DNA of 64,000 nt from Echinarachnius parma. Taxonomy: Eukaryota; Echinodermata; Echinoidea; Clypeasteroida; Echinarachniidae. Shown piece by piece: positions 11,379-22,058 of the stretch. The position numbers were made by a program, and so were the translations under genes. The notes beneath the pieces were generated by a model, which was given only the letters and a program-made list of their open reading frames with translations, did no database searches and had not been told where the DNA came from. The stretch covers positions 1-64,000 of the forward strand of contig JBAMJV010008874.1 of the NCBI GenBank assembly GCA_037951105.1. The letters run 5' to 3'. Numbering within the stretch: the first letter of the stretch is position 1; each line of letters begins with the position of its first letter.

Positions 11379-12500
11379 CCCCTTCTTAATTGGGAAAAAT
11401 AAATCTTACCTCGATGTTAACCGAGCGACTAGTGGATAAGAAACAGTAGGGGGTCAGGTCGTAAAACACGCAGCGAGCCTTCGGACCCCTTCTTATTCTA
11501 CCATCCACAAAATCCTTACTCGGGTAGGTTACCATAACAACCGCACCTCCCTCATCACGCGAACAGCTGGGGCGACACCATAGAAGTATGACTCCAACAC
11601 TGCCGTTGTAGAACTAGAAGGTAAACTGTATCGCGCGCAGTGACCGTACCCTGTACATTTTGTACATAAAACAATGGCGGGCTGACGGTCTTGTTTACGA
11701 GCAGTATTGAACGGAGGAAGTTCGTCACAAAACTGCATTGTGGGGAAATAATATGACGAAACTATAGGAATGTGCGTAAGGCGCGCACTTTACCAAGCGC
11801 ACTCACACTGTACATTTTCTATGGCAAAGATGTCATAAGCGCGTACATTTGTGATTTTGCGCGCGATGAATTTGTAAACAATTTTTGCCCTTGGCTGAGA
11901 CAGTGATCCGTGTATGAAGGGCGACTCTAATGCAAATATTGAGCATTCATAAACAGTATTTAACACAAAATGTAACTAAAAAAGTGGTCTTATTGATGGA
12001 GTAGAAAAGGGCAACACAAATTGATTACGCTAGATAAAGAGGTGGTGAATATTTCATCGCTCAATGGGATGTATTTTATTATTAAATTCCAGATCAATTT
12101 CGAAATACACAGCCTGTCATACTTTTGATGACGTTTTGTGACGTAGCTAAACTGCTTCTAATCGCATACATGCGTTAACCATCATGGCGGCTGAGTTTAC
12201 CCCCCCTGGGCGACACATAGTATCGGCGCGCGCTGTGTTTTTGTTCACGGCCATTACGTCTTCTACCCGGGTAAGGTTCTGCGCGCTTCTTAATACACGG
12301 TTTATCAGGATGACATCCTGATGTTGTCAGGACGTCACCGCGCTATCACCCTGACCCGTCTAGGGTGAATCTCACCCCGATGTTGTCCTGATGTTGTCCT
12401 GATGTTATACCGATCGGAGCTTCTTAATTGAAACGGTGTAGAATCTCATCCGGACAACGTCAGGACGTCACCGCGACTATTTCTTTCAGTTAAGAAGGGG
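11379..12500. mobile_element. Possible inverted-repeat element with CCCCTTCTTAA termini
   Basis: CCCCTTCTTAATTGGGAAA at 11,379 is mirrored by TTTCAGTTAAGAAGGGG ending at 12,500. The interior right part (12,285-12,500) repeats CTTCTTAA and TCAGGACGTCACCGCG (12,330 and 12,459) and has GATGTTGTCCTGATGTTGTCC. Because the matched termini are short (about 14-17 bp) and over 1.1 kb apart, the pairing could be chance; the internal repeat at 12,285-12,500 is firmer. Confidence 0.4.
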
Positions 12501-12848
12501 TTTAAATTTGTAAACAACATTGGAGACCTTGAATGCCAAACATTTCGCTTGTAGCCTATGTTTCAATATGAATGACCCATTTGATCAATTATTCTATAAA
12601 TATGGTGCCAGGCCAGGTGTGTCATGCATAATAATGTAAATACCATGACGACCACTTTACTTCCTCGATATACGGTACTCGAGGCGATAATTTAAAGGTA
12701 GTATATACCAATTCGTAAACCAGACACGCGGTGCAATATTGCGAACGCATTGCGCATGCATGGTGCGAAATACACCCTGGCTCAGCGTGTATGCAGTGCG
12801 CGCAAACTAGCCCAGTTCAAATGGCGACCCGCGGTGAAGCATCCCCTC
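12501..12848. repeat. Repeat F (GCGAACGCATTGCGCATGCATG / AAATGGCGACC)
   Basis: From about 12,696, TTTAAAGGTAGTATATACC is followed by CGTAAACCAGACACGCGG, GCGAACGCATTGCGCATGC, GCGCGCAAACTAGCC and GTTCAAATGGCGACC. The same order recurs at about 27,370-27,520 and, degraded, at about 29,000-29,110. Ends are not defined, so this is a dispersed repeat rather than a classified transposon. The first 190 bases (12,501-12,695) show nothing. Confidence 0.65.
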
Positions 12849-12849
12849 C

Positions 12850-13275
12850 CATGACCACCACTCAAAGGACAACACAGTCTTATATGTTTTGGTATCAGTG
12901 TTTGATATTGAACAGATGTACAACACTTTGCAAAGGGTTGTGTAGTTCATAAGTAATACAATTAATCACCAACACTTACGGAACCATTAGGGCCTCTTGG
13001 TTCCGTATATGCGCCAATTGTCTGCGAGTGCGCCAACTCTATACACGCGTACTTTAGGAGACAATAGATCCCACGAAGACACGTACGTCCTATACAATAG
13101 CCGCAGTATTCGTATGCAGACCCATGAACACTTACGCTAGTATGGTGATGAGTTTTCAAATTATTTAATTTTGATCTGGAATCCAATTTTTCTAATCTTG
13201 TAGGTGGAATGGACTACCAAAACAATTACCTTTCATGCATGAGAATATTACTTTGGGTCGGTGGTTCCCGTTTAA
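12850..13275 (+). mobile_element. MITE, family E (copy 2, left end worn)
   Basis: Shares with the 2998-3440 copy the words CAACACAGTCTTATATGTTTTGGTA, TTTGCAAAGGGTTGTGTA, ATTAATCACC, GGAACCATTAGGGCC...GGTTCCGTA, GCGAGTGCGCCAA, and the end TGGTTCCCG-TTTAA. The left TTAA end is not preserved; repeat F abuts it. Confidence 0.75.
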
Positions 13276-13377
13276 TATGTTAAAGATTGTCATGCGTACG
13301 GATCGTAGAACCTAAACTAAAGTCAAGTCGGTGCAAACTGCATAATTATTTTCACTGAGCCAGTGTGTATTACAATT

Positions 13378-13603
13378 AAGCCTGGAGCAGACAGAGCCGA
13401 CTCGACCCGATCCGACTGGTTTTCAGTCAGGCTAGAGTCCGTTTTGATCAGTCGGAGCCGATCCAACATGTTGAATCGGCCTTGAATGACCACCGACTGG
13501 CACTTGACTGGAAAAACCGGAGTCCTGAGGCAGCGCATACTGAGTTAATCAGGCTGAAAACCAGTCGGATCGGGTCGAGTCGGCTTTGTCTGCGCCGGGC
13601 TTT
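13378..13603 (+). mobile_element. MITE, family C (copy, about 226 bp)
   Basis: Terminal inverted repeats of about 45 bp: left AAGCCTGGAGCAGACAGAGC then CGACTCGACCCGATCCGACTGG; right CCAGTCGGATCGGGTCGAGTCGG then CTTTGTCTGCGCCGGGCTT. The interior repeats the same GACTGG/CGGAGCC words, so the whole element folds on itself. Related copies are at 43.66 and 55.07 kb. Confidence 0.85.
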
Positions 13604-13982
13604 ACACACCGTGCGCAAGATGGGACCGCGCGTCTATTTCACGAATCCGAACTTCCTTTAATACATAACTGACGATAACTTATAAAATGTACATCTCCGG
13701 GGCCGCTGCTCCAAATTTCGACAGCGAAAGAATAATACATCTTTCTCAGTGATCAGATTCCTTAATTTTTAAACAAACACGGAACCGTATTTCTTACGTA
13801 TATTGTTACGGGATCGCTTTATTGTTTACGTCTAATAACCGTTAGTGGCGTATATATACGGGGATTGAGGCGGGAGGGACAATGATAGGCACTTGCCCCC
13901 AAATGAAATACAAACCCCAAAACATAACGGGGGGCATAAACAAAATACACATAGGACTTGCCTCCCCCTCCGATCAATAATT
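13604..13982. other. No feature recognised
   Basis: No long frames or paired repeats. CCCCC/GGGGG words near 13,860-13,975 recall worn poly(G) elements. Confidence 0.35.
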
Positions 13983-14207
13983 GAAGAGCTAAGTTCCAAA
14001 AGGCGCTAAATCCACTTTCCATAAACATTGAGTACATTGGTATCAGTACATTGATAAGCTACGTATCTATAAATTAAAATTTCACAATCAAAACCATAAT
14101 ATGTTCATATACCTAATTATATGAATGTGTACAAAGTTGGACTAAGAAACCGGCTTTTCTCAAAATTTGAAAAAGTGGATTTAGCGCCTTTTTGAATAAA
14201 GCTCTTC
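13983..14207. mobile_element. MITE, family N (copy 1)
   Basis: GAAGAGCTAAGTTCCAAAAG then GCGCTAAATCCACTTTCC at the left is mirrored by AAAGTGGATTTAGCGCCTTTTTGAATAAAGCTCTTC at the right (about 38 bp arms, a few mismatches). The second copy is at 20.75 kb. The interior is AT-rich and noncoding. Confidence 0.85.
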
Positions 14208-14334
14208 AAAAAGCTTGCCCCAATAAATAGGTAGCGTGCCCGTTGTACAAGAAAAGCCACACAACGTCAAGACAGCAGGTGTCAAAACAACAATGCCACT
14301 ATGGAACATGGAAAAGAGTGGCATAATAGTCCAT

Positions 14335-14872
14335 TTAAAGGGGTAGTTTTGGTAGAGAGGGCGCTGCACATCACAATTTGTTTGTGAGGTAATGAAAAAC
14401 TGAGTGTCGAATTTGAGAGAACATGCAATTTTAATGGCAGAATAAACTTTATTTGGTCAAAATCGACGCAGAGACGGCTGAAATATCAATAAATATATCT
14501 GATCTTATAATTATTTGGGGCCCAAATAATTAGATGATTTTTTCAAAAAATTACAAAAATGCTTGCACTTTTTCAAAAAATTTTAAAAGCGTTTTTTAAA
14601 TAGTTGTTGATGATCTCTCTATTTAATCATTATTTCAATAAAACATCACATGCATAATTTTGTATGAAAAATGGTTGAAACCAATGCCTTTGTAGAAAGC
14701 GCCCTCTTGTGTTTTAATGGCTCTTTTTGAATGATAACGGGCTGTTTACTTAGTCGTTTGTAATTTTGTATACCTTTCGAGCATGATGGAGTTATAACTA
14801 TTAGTTTATAATGTTACTGTCCAGGTTTGGTTACTAAAGTTCAGCGTTACCAAAACTGTACTACCCCTTTAA
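14335..14872 (-). mobile_element. TTAA-flanked MITE, family A (copy 2)
   Basis: TTAA-AGGGGTAGTTTTGGTAGAGA...CAAAACTGTACTACCCC-TTTAA. Intact TTAA on both sides. Opposite orientation to the 1.6-kb copy: it starts with the GAGGGCGCTGCACATC side and ends with CCAGGTTTGGTTACTAAAGTTC. About 538 bp and noncoding. Confidence 0.9.
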
Positions 14873-15035
14873 GCTAAAAGGGTGGTAGAAGTGGAGGTGG
14901 GGTGCGGGTGGAGACTGCGAGAGGGATTTCAATGTTCGTCAGTGCCCACATAGATTATGATTGATCATTTAATTCCGCGGGTTAATTCCCATTAGGGAAA
15001 ACAACAGCTTTATCCTGAATTTTTTCTGTGGGACT

Positions 15036-15611
15036 AAAGCCTAGTGCCCACTGTGCGGTTTGCGCCTGCGAATTAGCGCGAATTGATAGCGACCTCGGAA
15101 TCGCACCAGTTCGCCGCGAGTCAGCCCGATTTCATTGCGTACGCGACCTTTTCAGTGTCCACCATGCGATCTATCCCGATCTCTTTGCGATCTCACGGCG
15201 ACTTCCCCTGGAAAATGCCTTGGCCCCATTTCCACGCATGCGTGCATGGTCGAGGAATACAGCCAGGAATTGGTCACGCTTGCTTGTTTTTATATCATCA
15301 TCTGCTTTTGGAGTTTTTTTAATGTGTGCGATCCGGCCCGACATGCGATCGATGGCGATCTAGGCGTGCTCACTTTGCGATTCTGCTTGCGAGTGTGCCC
15401 GACCGAAGCCGGAGGTCGCTACATTTGTTAACATGTCGAAAACCCGGCGACCCCTACCGACGCCACCCCTGCGGACGCGAGATACGGCGATCAGGTGCGA
15501 CCGTCGGGTGCCCACTACGCGACTTTTCCACGGATCTCAGGGGATCGCTCCCACTCTGGCAAGATCTCTCTAGATCGCTAGTCGCAAATCACACAGTGGG
15601 CATTGGGCTTT
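15036..15611. mobile_element. Inverted-repeat element, family O (about 576 bp)
   Basis: Left end AAAGCCTAGTGCCCACTGTG then CGGTTTGCGCCTGCGA; right end TCGCAAATCACACAGTGGGC then ATTGGGCTTT. The arms are about 35 bp and imperfect. The interior is rich in short GCGATC/CGCGA words, and both strands show overlapping frames of up to 112 codons with no recognised protein. The AAAGCC...GGCTTT ends recall family C. Confidence 0.8.
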
Positions 15612-16743
15612 GTTTACCCACGTTCATGTACATTATGATTGATTATGGAGCTTCCCTCATGTAAAAAAGAGAGAAAAAAAGAAGAAGAAACCGTGTTGAT
15701 GAAAAATTCTCTGCATATAAAGGATGGTTTGGACAGTTAACGTGTATGCCTGGTTGTTGTCATGGCAACGAACCGAGAGGGAGAATACAACATATCACCA
15801 CAAAAACAACAATTTGACAACAGGGACAACAGGGCGAAGATGGTGACAAAGATATCCATCAGCGGGGTTATCAGTACCTATAAGTAATTAAGATTGATGT
15901 ATTTTTCTGTATCTTTGGTTTAAGCGATTTTTAAAAAGTTGATGTATTTATTATTATTTTTAAAAATTAATTAATCAATTTTATTTATTTATTTTTGTTT
16001 TTATTTATTTTTATTTTTGATTTTTTATTTTTTGTTTATTTATGTTTTGGTGGGGGGGGGGGGGGGGGGGGGGGGAATAACCAGTTCCCTGCCATATTTT
16101 GCATTCCCACAGAGTTAATACAGGGTCCACCAGGTGTACGTAGGCAATGGGTTTATTAACTATAGGAGTGTGATGAACATTTTATCTGCAAGAATCTTCA
16201 GGACTGAAGGAGGCAGATTAACCAGAATAAAAAGAAGAATAATCGTCCCCTTTCCCCCCTCGTATAGCTTTGTCACCGCTTGGCAGTTCATTGTTTATCC
16301 ATTACTATGATTACATACGCCAGTGGCTTTGTTCGTTTCCTACGTGATATTTGATATTTTATACGCCTGTAGGGTTATATTATCTGCTATACGTGATATA
16401 TGATGGTTTCTACGTCTGTAGCGTTGTATTATCTTTGACGGGATATTTAATATTTTATTGGAATAGAACCAGGGAAGTCATGGATGTGAGTCGTCATCTA
16501 TATCAATATAGCACGCAAATAAAGTTACAGAAATGCATAATTGACAGAGATAATAGTACACCAATTCAAAATTAATTATAACATTTAGTATTATATTCGG
16601 GATGGTTGGACAAATGTATAATATATATCACGAGGAAATAAGAGCAATACAAACATTGTACACACGCTTTTCACATGAAATTATGACAAATTACAAAATA
16701 ACATCGTTTTAAACATAAATGAAAGAATTTCAAAAGTTTGCGT
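15612..16743. other. AT-rich stretch with a 24-base poly(G)
   Basis: A/T-rich low-complexity DNA (TTATTTATTT words, 15,900-16,050) runs into 24 G at 16,052-16,075. No element ends or coding sequence were recognised; two partially similar segments TATTATCTGCTATACGTGATAT / TATTATCTTTGACGGGATAT (about 16,378 and 16,428) suggest a small local duplication. Confidence 0.4.
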
Positions 16744-17170
16744 TTAAAGGGTACCAACACCCGAAAAGAATATTCTTATAAATGAAAGTTAACATCTTTA
16801 GTAGTCCATTCCACCAACAAGTTCAGAAAAATATGTTTCCTGAAGCATATTATAATAATTGGAAAACGCATCCCCATACTAAAGCATGCTTTCATGGGTC
16901 TGCATACGAAGACTACCTTTTATCTAGGGCGAACGCATCGTCCGGGATTCTATTGTCTCCAAACGTACGCGTGAAGAGAATTGGCGCGCTCACAGACGTT
17001 CGGCGCGTACGGAACCATGGGATCATGTTGGTTCTGTAAGTGGTGGTAATAAGTTGTATCGTTTATGAATTACACAACCCTTTGTAAAGTGTTGAGCATC
17101 TATTTAATATTACACAACGGTACTAAAACATATAGTTATGTGTTATTCTTTGTCTGGTGGTCCCCTTTAA
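16744..17170 (-). mobile_element. TTAA-flanked MITE, family E (copy 3, reversed)
   Basis: TTAA-AGGGTACCAACACCCG...TTCTTATAAATGAAA at the left matches the reverse complement of the right end of the 3-kb copy. The right end CTTTGTCTGGTGGTCCCC-TTTAA matches its left end. Intact TTAA on both sides. The interior holds GGTTCCGTA/GGAACC and GCGCGCTCACAGACG words. Confidence 0.85.
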
Positions 17171-17725
17171 ATTGCAGCACATGGAGTTTGTTCATCATGC
17201 ATGACCTTTTTGAATTTCTATCTGATTGCGTATTTCCATAATTATGATATGTTGATACCATTTCGTGATTATTTCGTACCAAACTTTCGCTCTACTGCTT
17301 GTAATTTGACAAGTCATGCGCACCATATCAACCTAAAACACCTGTCGATTAGAAAACGGGTTTAATCTCCCTTACTTTTTTTTCCAGAAAGACCAGACAT
17401 TTTTACAGAAATAGTGTTAGAAACTTTTATTTTCTTCCTCTTTTATTTGATAATCTTATTCTCAGTATAGGTATTTAAAAAATGATTTCGCAGTTCAAAC
17501 CGTGCGCCACCACGGGTTAATAAAGTCATCAACTACTACTAACTCGGTAAGCGCCCCCCCCCCCCCCCTAAGCGCCCCTAAGCGCCCCCTTTTCGTTATA
17601 TTACAAGCATACCCCCATCACACTGGCCCACAAATGCAACAAGTCAACCGAACAACAGTAAACAACGCAGAACACCTGCCAATTAGTATACAAGACTGAA
17701 TATATCGATTTGTTTTTGACCCAAC
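17171..17725. other. No gene seen; poly(C) tract
   Basis: Contains C run at about 17,555-17,568 followed by TAAGCGCCCCTAAGCGCCCC (a short duplication). Nothing else recognised. Confidence 0.4.
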
Positions 17726-18112
17726 TTAAAGGGACTTAGTAACATTGTCCAAATCCGCAAAACTTTCTTGGAACTCTAGTGGTTTTCTCCTACCTTATCA
17801 TATTCATATTAACAATAAAAGCACGGGTCAGGTTTCGGTTTTTCAAATTTCCATTTTGTTCAAAATATATTTACGATTGAAGTGTTCAGATATGAAATTG
17901 TCTACGGGATAATGTCATGCCGTCTACAAAGTAAGTACAATGAGTTAGTGAATATCACTTTGCATTTTTGCTCATATCTCAGCCCAAAACCATCCAATTA
18001 ACGTGAAATGTTCCCGCATTACTTTGTGGACATATCAGATCACACCAATGTACATTTTATTAATCACTCATTACTTTTTGCACTTGCCAGCGAAGTTACT
18101 AGATCCCTTTAA
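17726..18112 (+). mobile_element. TTAA-flanked MITE, family B (copy 1)
   Basis: TTAA-AGGGACTTAGTAACATTGTCCAAATCC...GTTACTAGATCCC-TTTAA. Internal landmarks: GGAACTCTAG(T/C)GGTT, AACAATAAAA, CAGGTTTCGGTTTTTC, GAAGTGTTCAGATA, AATATCACTTTGCATTTTTGC, CTGTGGACATA and CACTTTTTGCAC. About 387 bp. The right TTAA (18,109-18,112) is simultaneously the left TTAA of the next element. Confidence 0.9.
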
Positions 18113-18207
18113 AGGGGACCACCAGGCAAATAACATAAGTTATATGTTTTGGTACCGTTTTGTGATATCAAATAGATACCCAACATTTTGCAAAGGGTTG
18201 TGTAAAG
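18109..18207 (+). mobile_element. Family E MITE fragment (copy 4, left end only)
   Basis: TTAA-AGGGGACCACCAGGCAAATA, then ATATGTTTTGGTACCG and TTTGCAAAGGGTTGTGTAAA match the left end of the family E element; similarity ends near 18,207 and no right end follows. It shares its TTAA with the preceding family B copy. Confidence 0.75.
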
Positions 18208-18657
18208 CCATGGGTTCATGTTTTTATCACAAAAATCATTGTTCATTTCTGGGGTACTTTACTTCATGCATTTCTATAACGAATGTCATTGAAAATGGAA
18301 CATTTTTATATTGACGTAAAAAACAACATGTATATTTGACTTTAAATTTTGACTTGTTAATGAACTTCACTTTAATCCAAGCACCTCTTCGATGTAAACT
18401 GCCACGGGATTTTTTTTCTGAATAGGTTAAGAAGAAGTTGGGCGCGATTCTATTGCCTTTTAGAGCACATGAGATGAAACACAAGGTGCATATTTTAAAC
18501 CGAATTTCTATATTATATACTTTTAATTCAAAGTATTGCTTTCATGTTAAGAAACAACAACATAAAAGACGATCTATATATTATTGAGTTCTTCTGCAAA
18601 GGTTAATCAAATTAGGACGTAATGCTATTCAATTTCAGGGCATTTGAAAATGCATTC

Positions 18658-19047
18658 TTAAAGGGATCTAGTAACATTGTCCAAATTCTCAAAATCCAAT
18701 TGGAATTCTAGCGGTTCCCTCATATGTTGTATTCGCGTTAACAATAGAAACATGGGACAGGTTTCGGTTTTTCGAATTTCCCTTTCATTAAAAAGATATT
18801 TACGATTGAAGTGCGCATATTATGTTAAACTATCCACTGGATAGTCGTAACCGTGTACAAACATCAGTGCAATGAGTTAGTGAATATCACTTTGCATTTT
18901 TGCTCATTACTCGGCCATTATGCGCTCCATTTAACTTGAAATCTTCGCACAATACCCAGTGGACATAATTATCAGATAACAACATATACATTGAATCAAC
19001 CATTCATCACCCTGTGCACATTCAACAAAGTTAATAGATCCCTTTAA
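18658..19047 (+). mobile_element. TTAA-flanked MITE, family B (copy 2)
   Basis: TTAA-AGGGATCTAGTAACATTGTCC...GTTAATAGATCCC-TTTAA, with all family landmarks (AATTCTAGCGGTTCCC, CAGGTTTCGGTTTTTC, AATATCACTTTGCA). The right TTAA (19,044-19,047) is shared with the next copy, so two copies stand in direct tandem with no spacer. Confidence 0.9.
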
Positions 19048-19431
19048 AGGGACTTAGTAACATTGTCCAAATCCTCAAAATAAAATGTTAATTCTAGCGG
19101 TTCCCTTATACCTTGTTGTATTCGTATTAACAATAAAATCACGGGACAGGTTTCGGTTTTTTCAAATTTCCCTTTCGTTACAAAGATATGTATGATTGAA
19201 GTATTCAGATAAGAAAAAACTCCGGGCGAGTTTTTCTTCCGTGTACAAAGTGAGTGCAGTGAGTTACTGAATATCACTTTGCATTTTCGCTCATTACTTG
19301 GCCATACAAAGTCCATTTGACTTGAAATTTTCACACAATACCCTGTGGACATATGAGATAACAACAATATACATTGCATCAACCATTCATCACTTTTTGC
19401 ACATGTCAACAAAGTTAATAGATCCCTTTAA
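19044..19431 (+). mobile_element. TTAA-flanked MITE, family B (copy 3)
   Basis: TTAA-AGGGACTTAGTAACATTGTCC...GTTAATAGATCCC-TTTAA. Abuts copy 2 at a single shared TTAA. The interior CTCCGGGCGAGTTTTTCTTC is also present, in reverse complement, in the 39.6-kb copy, making these two the closest relatives. Confidence 0.9.
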
Positions 19432-20104
19432 AAGTTATTCTTCACAGAACAAAATTAAAAATCGTTTCCATGAAAAAGAAAACCACAGGAAAAAAGAAAG
19501 AAAACAAAAAGACAATCTATTTATATGCGTGTAAGGGAAAACAGGAAATTGGGACGAATAACTATTCATTTTCATAGCGCACCCAGAGAGTCATCTTATA
19601 CGGAGCATAAATACGAAATAAATTAAATGAAAAGACAGTTGACGTGAAATGAATGCAACGGAACACGCCTCACAAAATGCGTATTCCAAACAATGATACG
19701 ATTTTCATCTTCGCTGCAATCAAAGTATCTTTTCCAAATAAAGTACGAAATAGCAAAGGAGAAAGAAGGATCAAGCAATTCTTCTGGAAAGTAACTCCAA
19801 TTTACCTTTCGTACGGACCACACGCTGGGCACATAATGGATCCAACGAGTTATGCATCATAAAATGCATACAATTTCCCCAAAATTGTTTTAAAATGATA
19901 TCAATCAAAGTATATCTTCCATGAAAAGAAAATAATACAAATACATTGATGAGAAAGGAGGATTAAGCAATTCTTTTTGAAAGGTTACTCAGAAATGGGA
20001 CGCAGGCTATATACATTCCATTTACATTCAGAGCATGCATGCATCCACGAAGCTCTCTCAAACTGGTCATACTAAAAGACGAGTGATAAATATGTTTCTC
20101 CAGA

Positions 20105-20350
20105 GGAGTGTGCGTAGCGTGATCGGACTGTTTGAGGGGGGGGGGGGGGGGAGGTGTGTGCTTGAATGGGGGGGGGCATGCGAATTATTTGGGAGCACAC
20201 ACTATGTTTTGATTAATATTTTGTTAGGTATTTTCCCCTCAATGTTGCGTATTGTTTTTTTTAAATTAAATAAATGAGGGGCACGCGCCCCCAATGCCCC
20301 CAATGCCCCCCCCCCCCCCCCCCCCTCGGCGCTATATACACCACTGTCTC
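20105..20350 (+). mobile_element. Poly(G) element, family G (copy 1)
   Basis: G run (about 20,137-20,151), GGGGGGGCATGCGAATTATT, GGGAGCACACACTATGTTTT, TTTTCCCCTCAATG, GCCCCCAATGCCCC, a C run (about 20,307-20,326) and a worn CTATATACACCACTG end (CTACGCCACTG in better copies). Similar order at 23.05 and 26.57 kb. Noncoding. Confidence 0.7.
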
Positions 20351-20751
20351 TCCACCCACCAGGCTCGTATCACGTGAAAAGATCCTCAGAAAGTAGTACC
20401 GCAAAATGTGCCAAGATAATTCAATCTAGTTTATATTTTAGTGTAATATACTTCCATTGAGTTGCGTTGGACTGGCGGGATGATGGGGATGGGGTGTAAG
20501 TGCATGGAGTAATATTGATACAGACGTTTGTTTAATTTACCTTCACCCCTCCCTCCCCCTCGCCTCTCCAAAAAAATACACTTCTGCTGATCTACGCCGG
20601 CGGTCACTGCTCATCCTCGTATTCATGGATTATTGTCCCTAATTAATTGCCTTGGAAATAAATGATGACGAAATTGATGCCACTACTTTTAATTAGTGCA
20701 CTACCCCCGCCATCACCCTCACCCCCTCATATAGGAAATGATAAAAGCCTT

Positions 20752-20993
20752 TTAAAGAGCTTCATCCCAAAAGACGCTAAATCTACATTTTCTAAATCGG
20801 GTTTCTTTTTCCAGTTTTGTACACATGCCTCTGGCAATATGGAAATGGAACGTTCAAAATTTGGATTTGGATTGTGTATTTTGTCCTAAAATTTGGATTA
20901 CTAGAAAATAGCTATGTAGCTTATAAATGTACTGATATCGTAACTCAATTTGTACGGAAAGTGGATTTAGCGCCCTTTGGAACTAAGCTCTTT
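20752..20993. mobile_element. MITE, family N (copy 2)
   Basis: AAAGAGCTTCATCCCAAAAG then ACGCTAAATCTACATTTTC at the left pairs with GAAAGTGGATTTAGCGCCCT then TTGGAACTAAGCTCTTT at the right. Same family as 13,983-14,207. Confidence 0.8.
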
Positions 20994-21293
20994 ATTTATT
21001 TCCCCATGCATCTGGCCAGACCATCCATGCACACCCCACTTTGAATTAATATACGTCTTGGAAACTATTGTTGCACGCATTTGACTTCATTTCATAGACC
21101 ACAATCTTGTCAGGTTGGATTTTTTAAAAGCATTCAAAGATGAACTTTCTATTTTCTATATATCGTGCCAGCGCAGATTAGTCCATTAAATCCTTCTTCA
21201 TTCATTTATATTTTTCGTGTGCATTTAACCCCTAAGCATTGATTCCCCATCCATCTACAATGAATATAAAGAATGGAACAGTCTAATGTGCAC

Positions 21294-22058
21294 AGGTAGT
21301 ATCTCACTGGCGGAGACGTCGCCGCGACTGCCGCGACTGATCATTCGCGGTAGTCGCGGCGACGTCTCCGCCAGTGAGACCCGAAAAATGGCTTGCAATC
21401 TCACCAAGGCGACGTCTTCGCGACGTCTCCGATAGGTCGCCATGGGTCTCCACAAGGTTGCGGAGACTTCGCCGCGACTTCTGCCTGTCTATATATACCT
21501 AGATCTACAAGAAGATGATAAACACCTCAGTCACGTGGTCTCTAAAGTGGGTCAAGCAACGTCAAGCAGTGTCGCGGAGACGTCGCCGCAATATTTCCTC
21601 TTTGTCGCCTTGGTCTCCAGTAGGTCTCCGTGACGTCGCGGAGACGTCGCGGAGACCTGCTGGAGACTGGAAAAAGTCTGAAAAAAATCTAACATGTTTG
21701 ATTTCCCCGCGACTCACCGGAGACTCGCATAGTCTCCATGAGACGTCGCGGAGACGTCTCCACGACGTCGCCGCAACTGATAGAGACGTCTCCTCGACGT
21801 CGCCGCAACTGATATAGACGTCTCTGCGACGTCGCCGCAACTGATGGAGACGTCGCGGAGACGTCTCCGAGACCTGCTGGAGACTGGAAAAAGTCTCCAA
21901 AAAAAATCGAACATGTTTGATTTCCCCGCGACTCCCCGGAGACCCGGCTAGTCTCCAGGAGACGTCGCGGCGACGTCGCGGAGACGTCTCCGCAACCAGC
22001 GAAGACTCGAGTCGCCAACAGGTCGCCAACTAGTCTCCAGGTCGGTGAGATACCACCT
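21294..22058. mobile_element. GACGTC-rich inverted-repeat element, family D
   Basis: Left end AGGTAGTATCTCACTGGCGG; right end CCAGGTCGGTGAGATACCACCT (inverted). The interior is an almost continuous mosaic of GGAGACGTCGC(G/C), GACGTCTCCG and CCGCAACTGAT(A/G)GAGAC words. It contains a perfect local palindrome around TGATCATTCGCGG (arms GGCGGAGACGTCGCCGCGAC at 21,310 and its complement at about 21,355) and a longer duplication, CGAGACCTGCTGGAGACTGG then AAAAAGTCT (about 21,655 and 21,870). The Arg/Asp/Val/Ser-rich frames are readings of the repeat, not genes. Confidence 0.85.

Larger units (their letters stand above)
18480..20050. repeat. Degenerate tandem array interrupted by two family B MITEs
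   Basis: A worn unit with (T)TCTTCTG(C/G)AAAG(G)TTA, an AAT(T)GGGACG core and ATTCA(T)TTTCAG(A)GCA(T) recurs near 18,596, 19,530, 19,770 and 19,965. GATC(A)ATCAA(A)GTATCTTCC-like words lie between. Units are about 190 bp after removing the insertion at 18,658-19,431. Divergence is high, so unit limits are approximate. Confidence 0.5.

Noticed and set aside
19044..19412. 122-codon minus-strand frame (also seen at 39,630) as a conserved protein
   Set aside because: Both are the same frame through family B MITEs, which have indels between copies; conservation reflects recent copying.
21562..22029. 155-codon Arg/Ser/Asp-rich frame as an RS-domain protein
   Set aside because: Created by GACGTCGCGGAGACGTC repetition, open in several frames and on both strands at once.
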